Positions 1 to 7,248 of a stretch of 13,386 nucleotides of DNA are shown in pieces (positions within the stretch are counted from its first letter, which is position 1; every line of letters starts with the position of its first letter). The position numbers and the translations under genes were made by a program. The DNA is from JAFGED01 sp964551295 (GTDB lineage: Bacteria; Chloroflexota; Anaerolineae; B4-G1): assembly GCA_964551295.1 (NCBI GenBank), contig CAZKDJ010000117.1:1-13386 (forward strand), read 5' to 3'. The notes beneath the pieces are model-generated. The model saw only the letters and a list, made by a program, of their open reading frames with translations. It had not been told where the DNA came from and made no database searches.

Positions 1-15
1 GCCCTCACACCCCCC
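1..15. repeat. Inverted copy of the G-run/TGAGGG element
   Basis: GCCCTCACACCCCCC at the left edge is the exact reverse complement of 13360-13374 at the right edge, 15 of 15 bases. It is followed by another C6 run (17-22). It lies upstream of the oxidoreductase gene and may continue beyond the window. Confidence 0.7.
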
Positions 16-82
16 GCCCCCCAGATTATTGAGATGACACCACAATTAGTTAATCACGACAAGAAATCAAAAGAGGTGAGAG

Positions 83-1297
83 ATGACTATTCAGATTGGA
101 TCTATTGGCGCAGGAGGATATGCCGCACTTCTACTGCGTCGCTTTGATGAATCCATACCGCAACGCCGCGCCCGTATAGCGGGCGCGAGCACCTCGCGCC
201 CAGAAAGGGTCGCTCAGTCGCCGTACATAGCATCGCAAGGTACGCGCGTGGTGCGGTCGGCAGAGGAACTGCTGGCCATCGAAGGACTCGACGCCGTTCT
301 CGTGCCCACAAGCATCGATAGCCACTTGCACTATACCGAGATGGCGCTGGCGGCAGGAAAGCACGTGCTGTGCGAAAAATCAGTCACCGCGACCGTCCAG
401 GATGCCTACCAAATGATCAAAGCCCGCGACAAGACGGGCAAGATCGTGGCCGTCGGTTACCAGGCCGCCTACTCCAGATCGTGTCAATGGGCCAAGCAAA
501 CCATCGCCGCTGGAGAGATCGGGGAGATCCAACGAGCCAAGGCCTGGGCAACGTGGCCACGCCCCGAAAGCTACTATACGCGCAACTCTTGGGCCGGCAA
601 GATCAAGACCGAAAACGGTTGGGTGTTGGACAGCCCAGCCTGCAACGCACTGGCACATCAGGTCAACCTACTCCTGTGGTTGACCAATCCAGACCCAATC
701 GCGTCCAGCCGCGCCATCAGGGTCGAGGCGGAGCTGTACCGCGTCTATGACATCGAGAACTATGATACGTGCGCGATCCGCGCCGAAACTGACATGGGAT
801 GTGATCTCTTGATACTCTTCACACACGCGTGCACGATAAACAACGACCCGCTCGTCGAGATCGAGGGCGAAAACGGCACGATCCGCTACATCCACCCCGA
901 CAGGTGCCAGTTGGTTCGCGAGGGAAGCGTCATCGGCGGAGAGACAAACCGAGAAAGCGGCTCACGGGTGGCTATGTTCAACAACTGGCTCGACTGCATC
1001 GAGGGTAAACGCGAGCGCGTGGCGAGCGAGATCGAAAACGCGTTGGAGGTCACACGTCTGGTGTGCGGAGTCAGCGAATGTGCCCCCATCGTCGATGTCC
1101 CTCCACGATATACCAAAATCGTGCAGCGAGACGAAGACAATTACTTTCGCACGATCAAAAAAATCGAGCCGCTCTTCCAGCGCTGCTTTGAAGATTTTGC
1201 GATGCCGCACGAGACCGGCGCTGCCAAGTGGACCACGCCAGCCCAAGCACTGGACATGAGCACCTACGAACGCTTTGAAAGGCCGTTTAAAGAATAG
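83..1297 (+). CDS. Gfo/Idh/MocA family NAD(P)-dependent oxidoreductase
   Basis: This 404-residue cytosolic enzyme looks like a sugar or inositol-type dehydrogenase/reductase. The N-terminal Rossmann fold carries the dinucleotide motif SIGAGGYA at residues 7-14. The family's EKP motif appears as EKS at 98-100, keeping the lysine (K99) but replacing the usual proline. The second half shows the substrate-domain signature VLDSPACNALAHQVNLLLWL at 181-200; by family analogy D183 and H192 would sit in the active site. Length fits the upper end of the family. The ATG follows AAGAGGTGAG (71-80) at good spacing, which fixes the start. It is separated by 54 bases from the membrane protein downstream, so membership of the exporter operon is uncertain. 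The substrate cannot be told from sequence; the family call is secure. Confidence 0.9.
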   Translation: MTIQIGSIGAGGYAALLLRRFDESIPQRRARIAGASTSRPERVAQSPYIASQGTRVVRSAEELLAIEGLDAVLVPTSIDSHLHYTEMALAAGKHVLCEKSVTATVQDAYQMIKARDKTGKIVAVGYQAAYSRSCQWAKQTIAAGEIGEIQRAKAWATWPRPESYYTRNSWAGKIKTENGWVLDSPACNALAHQVNLLLWLTNPDPIASSRAIRVEAELYRVYDIENYDTCAIRAETDMGCDLLILFTHACTINNDPLVEIEGENGTIRYIHPDRCQLVREGSVIGGETNRESGSRVAMFNNWLDCIEGKRERVASEIENALEVTRLVCGVSECAPIVDVPPRYTKIVQRDEDNYFRTIKKIEPLFQRCFEDFAMPHETGAAKWTTPAQALDMSTYERFERPFKE

Positions 1298-1351
1298 CCC
1301 TTCACCGAATCGAACCGGCTGATCGTCCATAGGCTGGAAAGGAGCGCTATC

Positions 1352-1984
1352 ATGCAAAAAAGCAGCCTCAAAGCCTTTCTCAGTTTCACCGTCAAAGTCA
1401 TTGTGGTGCACCTCGCAACCTATATTCTCGTGGGAGCGATCATGTCCAACATCATCGACTACAGCGAGTTGTTCCAACAGGACATCATCAAGGACTTTAT
1501 GCGCCCCTTCGATTCGCCTCACGTAGCGATCGGACCATATCTGCAGATAGCAAGAGGCCTCCTGTTCGCCATAGTATTGTGGCCCATCCGCAGCGTGCTC
1601 TTGGAGAAAAAGCGCGGCTGGCTGATCCTGTGGACCATCTTTGTGGTGTTTGGCATCCTCTCCACCCCAGCGGCGGCACCGTGCTCCATAGAAGGCATCA
1701 TCTACTCCAAACTGCCCCTGTGGTACCATCTCCTAGGGCTGCCAGAGATCATGGTGCAGACGTTGATCTTTTCGATCGCCCTGATCTTGTGGGACAAGAG
1801 AAGCCTACACAAAGCCGCAGGGGAGAAAAAGCAAAGCCATCCCCTGGTGACCGAGATCGTGAAAGCGGGGGTGACTGCGTGCTTTGCTTACATCGGTTAC
1901 GCCATCGGCGGCCTGCTCAACTTTGCCCTCATCGGCGCCGAGGTCGATATGGACACCGCCGCAGGCGATCGAGAACACAACTGA
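1352..1984 (+). CDS. Multispanning membrane protein of unknown function
   Basis: This 210-residue hydrophobic protein has about five membrane segments, near residues 11-33, 60-80, 88-108, 125-147 and 172-195. I recognise no enzymatic motif. A conserved-looking loop between the third and fourth segments reads TPAAAPCSIEGIIYSKLPLW (105-124). The start is supported by AAAGGAG (1338-1344), eight bases ahead of the ATG. Its stop TGA overlaps the next ATG by one base (TGATG at 1982-1986), and that gene in turn overlaps the ABC ATPase. All three are therefore likely translated as a unit, and I infer an accessory role in the exporter. It is not an ABC-2 permease by length or pattern. Confidence 0.75.
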   Translation: MQKSSLKAFLSFTVKVIVVHLATYILVGAIMSNIIDYSELFQQDIIKDFMRPFDSPHVAIGPYLQIARGLLFAIVLWPIRSVLLEKKRGWLILWTIFVVFGILSTPAAAPCSIEGIIYSKLPLWYHLLGLPEIMVQTLIFSIALILWDKRSLHKAAGEKKQSHPLVTEIVKAGVTACFAYIGYAIGGLLNFALIGAEVDMDTAAGDREHN

Positions 1985-2256
1985 TGTTCGTGGTAGCGTT
2001 CGTCGTCAATGCGATCGCCGTCTTTTTCATCGCCAGGCGCTGGGTAGCAAACAAGATCTCGATCTGGCTGATTTTCGCCATCTTTTTGACCATAGACACC
2101 GTCGTCCCGATGCTGTATCAACTGGTGGTCTTTGCTTCCCCCGCCCCCATCCACCTGGCGCTGCTATTGGGCTTTTTCCCGGCAGTCATCATCACCGTGA
2201 GCGTGTATTTCAACTACAAGAAATCGAAGCCAACCGATTCCGAAGGAGTAGAATGA
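1984..2256 (+). CDS. Small membrane protein coupled to the ABC ATPase
   Basis: This 90-residue protein is almost wholly hydrophobic, with about three membrane segments near residues 1-17, 24-50 and 55-77 and a charged cytosolic tail (YKKSKPTDSEGVE at 78-90). The reading frame stays open 135 codons further upstream, but that part overlaps the preceding membrane gene and translates to low-complexity, non-membrane sequence. The ATG at 1984, inside the TGATG junction, is therefore chosen as the start. Its own stop overlaps the next start as ATGA (2253-2256). No family is recognised. Tight overlap on both sides points to a stoichiometric partner of the neighbouring membrane protein or of the ABC transporter. 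Confidence 0.7.
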   Translation: MFVVAFVVNAIAVFFIARRWVANKISIWLIFAIFLTIDTVVPMLYQLVVFASPAPIHLALLLGFFPAVIITVSVYFNYKKSKPTDSEGVE

Positions 2257-3197
2257 ACAACGGCCAAGCGATTCAAGTACAGGACCTATACAAGAACTAT
2301 GGCGACATCCACGCCGTGCAGGGGGTCAGCTTTGACGTGCAGGCGGGCGAGATCTTTAGCCTGCTGGGGCCCAACGGCGCGGGCAAGACGACGACCATCT
2401 CTGTGATCTCCTGCCTGCTGGAGCCGACCAGGGGCGACGCGCGGGTGATAGGACACTCGGTCAAGAGCAACCCGATGGCCGTCAAAGCCACCATCGGCGT
2501 CGTCCCACAAGAGATCGCCCTATACGAGGATCTGTCCGCCCGCGAGAATCTCACCTTCTGGGCCAAGATGGTCGGCCTGCGCGGCGGCGTGCTCAAGCAG
2601 CGCGTGGACGAGGTGCTGCAGATCACCGGCCTGGCCAAGCGCCAGAAAGGACGGGTGGGTAAATTCTCCGGCGGGATGAAGCGACGGCTCAACATCGGCA
2701 TTGCGCTGCTGCACGAGCCGCAGGTGCTGATCCTGGACGAGCCCACTGTGGGCATCGATCCCCAGAGCCGGCGCAACATCCTGGATAGCGTCAAGGAGCT
2801 AAATCGCCAGGGCGCCACCGTGCTCTACACCACCCACTACATGGAGGAGGCGCAGGAGCTTTCCGACCACATCGCCATCATGGATCACGGCCAGATCATT
2901 GCCTACGGCACGCACGAGGAACTGGTCAAGATCGTCGGCCACACGGACCGGATCACGCTGACGATCAGCGCACAGTCAGCCAGGATACTGGAGCAGTGGC
3001 AAGCTACCCAAGGCGTACAGCACGTCTCGGCTGAAGATGGCACCATCGAACTGCTGGTCGACGACTGCAATATCGTCCTGCCGCACCTGTTCGAAACGGC
3101 CACACAGGCAGGCGTGCGCATCACGTCGGTCGATATCCAAGAGCCAAACCTGGAGGCGGTGTTTTTGCACCTGACGGGAAGGGCATTGAGAGACTGA
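2253..3197 (+). CDS. ABC-2 type exporter, ATP-binding protein
   Basis: This 314-residue nucleotide-binding subunit energises the two permeases downstream. Walker A is GPNGAGKT (39-46), the Q-loop glutamine is Q86 (VVPQE), the signature is the variant FSGGM (138-142) followed by KRRLNIGIAL, Walker B is VLILDEPT (158-165), and the switch histidine is H195 (TTHYMEEA). The FSGGM-K-R form and a C-terminal extension of about 90 residues are typical of the CcmA/DrrA/NatA-like drug, sodium or polymer exporters. The start is the ATG of an ATGA overlap, with AAGGAG at 2243-2248. An open upstream extension lies over the membrane genes in another frame and is not coding. A hairpin of heptad repeats separates it from the permeases. 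Cargo is unknown. Confidence 0.95.
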   Translation: MNNGQAIQVQDLYKNYGDIHAVQGVSFDVQAGEIFSLLGPNGAGKTTTISVISCLLEPTRGDARVIGHSVKSNPMAVKATIGVVPQEIALYEDLSARENLTFWAKMVGLRGGVLKQRVDEVLQITGLAKRQKGRVGKFSGGMKRRLNIGIALLHEPQVLILDEPTVGIDPQSRRNILDSVKELNRQGATVLYTTHYMEEAQELSDHIAIMDHGQIIAYGTHEELVKIVGHTDRITLTISAQSARILEQWQATQGVQHVSAEDGTIELLVDDCNIVLPHLFETATQAGVRITSVDIQEPNLEAVFLHLTGRALRD

Positions 3198-3199
3198 AG

Positions 3200-3259
3200 C
3201 GTGATCCGTGAAACGTGATGCGTGACAATAATCTCACGTATCACGTTTCACGCATCATA
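3200..3259. repeat. Inverted array of CGTGANN heptads (hairpin)
   Basis: Four tandem 7-mers CGTGANN (from 3200) are followed, after a short AT-rich loop, by four 7-mers NNTCACG in the opposite orientation. Arms 3202-3225 and 3234-3257 pair over 24 positions with one mismatch and one G-T wobble; the loop is 8 bases. It lies between the ABC ATPase stop and the permease Shine-Dalgarno, inside a probable operon. There is no T-tract, so an intrinsic terminator is unlikely; an mRNA processing or stability hairpin, or a mobile repeat, fits better. Confidence 0.9.
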
Positions 3260-3278
3260 GACTAACTGGAGACTCGCT

Positions 3279-4559
3279 ATGAAAATCCTAGACATCGCCC
3301 TCAAGGACCTCCTCCGCTCCTTCCGCAGCGTGTTCGTCCTGGTCTTTGCCTTTATCCTGCCGCTGCTGACCAACGTGATCTTTTACTTTGCCTTTGGCGG
3401 CACGGGCGACGACGATGGCGGGTTCAACCTCCCCACGACCAAGGTGCAAATCGTCAACCTGGATGAGCCGGCCCCCCGGTACGGAGACTTTGTCGCCGGT
3501 GACGTGCTGGCCGAGACCATGCAAAATGAGACCTACGCGGAGCTATTCGAGGTGACTGAAGCGAACAGTCCAGAAGAAGCGCGTGCGGCCGTGGACAACC
3601 AGGAGGCCGGCGTGGCTGTCATTATTCCAGCAAACCTCACCGCCGCCGCGTTCGATCCAGAAGGTCGAGTCTCGATCGAGATATACCAGGATCCCACTTT
3701 GAGCATCGGGCCAAGCATCGTCAGGAATTTCGTCAGCCACTTTGTCGATAATTTTGCCGGTTCCAAGATCGCCGTCGCGGTAGCCAGTGAGCAACTGACC
3801 GAACAAGGAATCGCTGTAGATAGCAGCCTGATGTATGACGTTGCTTCACAATACGCCGATTGGGCACAGGTGCAAAGCCACGACACGTCCGCCTTATTCG
3901 ACGCCGCTCCCGTCGCTGGGGTCGAGCAAGAAGAGACAAGTATGATTGCTCAGATGATGAGCACCATCATGGCCGGTATGATGGTCTTTTACGCCTTTTT
4001 CACTGGCGCCTCGTCATCCCAGTCGATCCTCAAAGAAGAGGAAGCGGGCACACTGGCCCGGCTGTTCACCACCCCCACCCCGCAATCGACCATCCTGGGA
4101 GGCAAATTTATTGCCATCTTTGTCACGCTCGTCATCCAGGTCGCCGTGTTGCTCCTGCTTTCTATGACAATCTTTGGAATCGATTGGGGCAGAACGCTGC
4201 CCGTTGCGCTGGTGGCGCTGGGGCTGATCGTCCTGGCAGCCAGCTTTGGCATCTTTGTCACCTCGTGGCTCAAGGGCACCAAGCAGGCAGGCGCCGTCTA
4301 CGGCGGCGTGCTGAACATCGTCGGCTGGGTGGGCATCAGCCGCATGTTCCTGGCCCTGGTGCCAGGCACGGAGAGTTTCGCCCCCATTGGTAACGCTATC
4401 TCGCTGACCTCACCCTACGGATGGGCGCTGTGGGGCTGGCAGGAGACGCTGACCGGCGGCGGTGTAAGCGACGTGATCCTCATCGTCGCCGTGATGCTGG
4501 CCATGAGCACTGCCTTTTTCACCATTGGCGTGCTCAAATTTAGAAAGCGGTTCTCGTAG
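3279..4559 (+). CDS. ABC-2 type transporter permease (first of pair)
   Basis: This 426-residue membrane subunit has the ABC-2 exporter layout: one membrane segment near residues 18-40, a large extracytoplasmic domain (about 41-222), then about five segments from 223 on. The cytosolic coupling region LKEEEAGTLARLFTTPTPQS (251-270) matches the E-x-x-x-GTL-x-R-L-x-x-TP pattern of this superfamily. The basic tail KFRKRFS is cytosolic. GGAG at 3268-3271 precedes the ATG by seven bases. Its TAG stop forms part of the Shine-Dalgarno sequence of the next permease, so the two are translationally linked and probably form a heterodimer. The substrate is not evident; lipid, drug or ion export are all possible for the family. 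Confidence 0.9.
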   Translation: MKILDIALKDLLRSFRSVFVLVFAFILPLLTNVIFYFAFGGTGDDDGGFNLPTTKVQIVNLDEPAPRYGDFVAGDVLAETMQNETYAELFEVTEANSPEEARAAVDNQEAGVAVIIPANLTAAAFDPEGRVSIEIYQDPTLSIGPSIVRNFVSHFVDNFAGSKIAVAVASEQLTEQGIAVDSSLMYDVASQYADWAQVQSHDTSALFDAAPVAGVEQEETSMIAQMMSTIMAGMMVFYAFFTGASSSQSILKEEEAGTLARLFTTPTPQSTILGGKFIAIFVTLVIQVAVLLLLSMTIFGIDWGRTLPVALVALGLIVLAASFGIFVTSWLKGTKQAGAVYGGVLNIVGWVGISRMFLALVPGTESFAPIGNAISLTSPYGWALWGWQETLTGGGVSDVILIVAVMLAMSTAFFTIGVLKFRKRFS

Positions 4560-4568
4560 GGGGAAAAT

Positions 4569-5798
4569 ATGCGCATCATCGACCTGATACTCAAAAACGT
4601 GACTCAAATCGCCCGTGACTGGAAAGCCGCTTTCTTCATGATCGTCGTGCCCGTCGTCTTTACGCTCCTGATGGGGTTCATCTTTGGTGGATTCAGCAGC
4701 GGCGAGGCAGACCCACGCCTGCCGGTCGGCTTTGTCGATCAAGACGAAAGCGCCATCAGTGCCCACCTACTTGCATTGCTGGAGGGTTCCGACACCATCC
4801 GCCCAGTCGCGCTGGAGAATGCGGACAAGGCGGAGGAACAAGTGCGCAACGAGGAACTGGCCGCGGCGGTGATCGTGCCGGCAGGCTACGGCGATCGCGT
4901 CTTTGACGACGATCCGCCGCGCCCGACCGTCATCGTGGATGAGAATACCTCGGCAGGCACGACGGCTAAAACAGCCATCCAGACTGCCATGACGCGGCTG
5001 CTGGGCGGCGTCCAGACCGCAAAGCTCAGCGCTGAGGCGCTAGGCAGCGCCAAAGCGCTCGCCAGTACCGATGAAGCGTTCTTGATAGAGATACTGGAAA
5101 AAACCCTAACGGCCTGGCAAGATCCCCCGCTGACGGTCACTATGACGCAGTCGGGCGCCGTCGAGGCCTCGGATGCCTCCGAGGAGGAAAACGCCTCGGC
5201 CGTGCCTGGTGGCTTTGCCCATTCCTCGGTCGCCAACCTGGTCCAGTTCTCACTCATGGGCGTCATCGGGGCCGCCGAGCTGATCGTGAACGAGCGCAAG
5301 TCCCGCACGCTGCAGCGCATGCTGACCACGACCATCTCGCGCGCCGAGATCATCCTGGCTTACTTTCTGACGATCTTTTTGCTGAACCTGATCCAACTGG
5401 CGCTGATGATCGGCTTTGGCGCCGGCCTGCTGGGGGTGGATTACCTGCGCGAGCCGGTGGCCATGCTGACAATGATGCTTGCCACGGCACTATGCACCGC
5501 GGGGATCGGGCTGCTCATCGGCGTGCTCGCCAAGACCGACGATCAAGTGGCAATGTTCTCCGTGATTCCCACGCTGGTGATGGCCGGGCTGGGCGGGGCG
5601 TGGATGCCGCTGGAACTCACCTCGGAGACATTCCGGTTCGTCGGTCACCTGACGCCGGTGGCCTGGGCCATAGAGGGCTTTGAGAACCTCGTCGTCCGCG
5701 GGATGGGACTGAATTCGGTGTTGCTCCCGGCGGGTGTCCTAGCAGCTTTCGGGGCGGTCCTCTTCGGCCTGGCGGTGTGGCGATTCAAGTTCGAGTAG
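4569..5798 (+). CDS. ABC-2 type transporter permease (second of pair)
   Basis: This 409-residue partner of the preceding permease has the same plan: one N-terminal segment (about 22-42), an extracytoplasmic domain rich in acidic residues (about 43-222), then about five membrane segments and the tail WRFKFE. The coupling motif is NERKSRTLQRMLTTTISRAE (241-260). The extracytoplasmic part contains the VGFVDQDES/AAAVIVPAGYGD pattern common in ABC-2 exporters of the YhaP/DrrB kind. AGGGGGAAA (4558-4566), overlapping the upstream stop, sets the start. The two permeases differ clearly in sequence, which favours a heteromeric transporter. It is the last gene before a convergent junction. Confidence 0.9.
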   Translation: MRIIDLILKNVTQIARDWKAAFFMIVVPVVFTLLMGFIFGGFSSGEADPRLPVGFVDQDESAISAHLLALLEGSDTIRPVALENADKAEEQVRNEELAAAVIVPAGYGDRVFDDDPPRPTVIVDENTSAGTTAKTAIQTAMTRLLGGVQTAKLSAEALGSAKALASTDEAFLIEILEKTLTAWQDPPLTVTMTQSGAVEASDASEEENASAVPGGFAHSSVANLVQFSLMGVIGAAELIVNERKSRTLQRMLTTTISRAEIILAYFLTIFLLNLIQLALMIGFGAGLLGVDYLREPVAMLTMMLATALCTAGIGLLIGVLAKTDDQVAMFSVIPTLVMAGLGGAWMPLELTSETFRFVGHLTPVAWAIEGFENLVVRGMGLNSVLLPAGVLAAFGAVLFGLAVWRFKFE

Positions 5799-5801
5799 CA
5801 A

Positions 5802-5875
5802 CACGAATAAGACGAACAGCGCGAATCCCACGAAAGCTCTTTTTCGTGGGATTCGCGGCATTCGTGTCATTCGTG
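5802..5875. repeat. Inverted array of CACGAATNN nonamers at a convergent gene junction
   Basis: Four tandem 9-mers CACGAATNN-like (5802-5837) face four 9-mers NNATTCGTG-like (5840-5875). Arms 5802-5835 and 5842-5875 match at 29 of 34 positions around a 6-base loop. The element fills the gap between the plus-strand permease and the minus-strand Hsp70 gene. Its right arm overlaps the last two codons and the stop of the Hsp70 gene. It could act as a bidirectional transcription stop, but neither strand has a clear T-tract after the stem. Confidence 0.9.
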
Positions 5876-7240
5876 ATTCCAAGCCTGGATCGCCAGCCCG
5901 GAGGTGACACCGCTGAACACGCTGGATAACACTACCTTCTCCGGCCCAAAGATGCGGGCCAGCATCTCGATAAAGCACGGAATCTGCGCCGAACCGCCGG
6001 TGCGCACCACCGCGTCAATCTCACCGACGGCCAATCCGGAGCGCTCCACCGTATCCAACAAGCAGCTCTCAATGCGCCTGACAGCGTCGGCAATGAGCGC
6101 CTCGAACTGCGCCCGCGTGATCGGTTGCCACAGGTTGATGTCCTCGCCCGTGATCTGGATCGTCGCAAAGTGGGCCGCAGAAAGGGCAATCTTGGCCCGC
6201 TCAACCTCGTCGACCATGCGCATCGCATAGTTGTTCACCAGCAGCGATTCCAGCGCCCGCACCCGCGATGGATGGCTGCCGGTGATCTGCGCCAGTTCCA
6301 AGAAGCGCAGCGACTCCGGGCGGTTCAGCTCGGGGATGGTCTGCCAATGCACCAGCGGGTCGGTGTACTTGTCAGGAAATGGAGCCGCATCCTCTCCCCA
6401 GGTCGACCCGCGCCCAAAGTGATCCAGCAGCAACCGCTCGATGATGCGCTGATCGAAGACGTCGCCCGCGATCCCCACCCCGCCCGTGGCGAAAATCTGG
6501 CGTTCCGCGGGATCGCCGCCAATCCGCATCACGGTGATATCAAGCGTGCCGCCGCCAAAATCGAACACGACCACGTTTTGCGGCTTTTCCACCGTCAACT
6601 CATAGTGCAGCGCCGCCGCCACCGGCTCCAACTCGAAAGCCACCTCGCTGAACCCCGCCATCTCTGCCGCGCGGCGCAACCGATCCTCCGCGCGCTGGTT
6701 GTCCGCCTCCGTACCGCTGTCGGCAAAGGTCACCGGGCGACCCAGCACCACGCCCTCGACCCCCCTCCCCATCTCCGCCACCACCCGCTCCCGCAGCTCT
6801 CGCAGGTAGATGGCGATCAGCTCCTCCAGCTTGTAGACGCGGCCAAAGATGTCGGTCCCTGCGTGATCGCTGGATAGCGCGCTCTTGAGCGAGCGCAGCA
6901 TCCGCCCCGGCGTCAACTCGTCCACCAGGATGTAGACCTCTTTCACAAAAGTTGCCGGCCCGACGGGATACCCCTTCACCGACCCAACGTCGCCCATCGT
7001 GATCTCGACCTCGCCGACGTACTGGCGCACCATGCGGCTGGGGCGTCCAATGTTCTGGCGGTAGTAGGTATCGACCGCCTCCTGGCCGACGAACACCTCC
7101 TGCTCGCGGGTGATATAGAGCACCGAGCGGATCACGCCCGGATCGCGGCTTTCCGGGTCGAGCGGAAAGACGTGCACACGCTCTCCATCGAACACCGCCG
7201 CGCCCGAGTTGGTCGTGCCAAAATCGAGGCCGATACGCAT
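5867..7240 (-). CDS. Hsp70-family ATPase (YegD-like, no substrate-binding domain)
   Basis: This 457-residue protein contains only the actin-like ATPase half of Hsp70. Phosphate-1 motif DFGTTNS is at 6-12, the connecting region EPVAAAL at 205-211, phosphate-2 motif DFGGGTLD at 227-234, and the adenosine motif VVRTGGSAQIP at 411-421. DnaK is about 640 residues; the missing C-terminal domain and length place it with YegD-type proteins, whose partners are poorly known. The ATG follows GGAAG, which overlaps the TAG stop of the gyrase-like gene eight bases upstream, so the two are translationally coupled. The last codons lie in the repeat hairpin at 5802-5875. Function is inferred only as an ATP-driven switch or chaperone, possibly acting with the upstream beta-pinwheel protein. 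Confidence 0.9.
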   Translation of the reverse strand: MRIGLDFGTTNSGAAVFDGERVHVFPLDPESRDPGVIRSVLYITREQEVFVGQEAVDTYYRQNIGRPSRMVRQYVGEVEITMGDVGSVKGYPVGPATFVKEVYILVDELTPGRMLRSLKSALSSDHAGTDIFGRVYKLEELIAIYLRELRERVVAEMGRGVEGVVLGRPVTFADSGTEADNQRAEDRLRRAAEMAGFSEVAFELEPVAAALHYELTVEKPQNVVVFDFGGGTLDITVMRIGGDPAERQIFATGGVGIAGDVFDQRIIERLLLDHFGRGSTWGEDAAPFPDKYTDPLVHWQTIPELNRPESLRFLELAQITGSHPSRVRALESLLVNNYAMRMVDEVERAKIALSAAHFATIQITGEDINLWQPITRAQFEALIADAVRRIESCLLDTVERSGLAVGEIDAVVRTGGSAQIPCFIEMLARIFGPEKVVLSSVFSGVTSGLAIQAWNHE

Positions 7241-7248
7241 AACGCTTC

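Noticed and set aside
29..56. Promoter for the oxidoreductase (TTGAGA with TAATCA 16 bases later)
   Set aside because: The match to consensus is too weak, and the sequence upstream of the window is unknown.
962..1729. 255-codon minus-strand open frame
   Set aside because: It spans the end of the oxidoreductase, the intergenic gap and half of a membrane gene, all better supported on the plus strand.
5167..5184. Perfect 7-bp palindrome CCTCGGA-TGCC-TCCGAGG in the second permease
   Set aside because: It encodes an ordinary Ala/Ser/Glu-rich loop, and short palindromes of this kind are expected in GC-rich coding DNA.
6125..6877. 250-codon plus-strand open frame antisense to the Hsp70 gene
   Set aside because: High GC keeps the frame open; the translation is Arg/His/Pro-rich and the opposite strand carries clear Hsp70 motifs.
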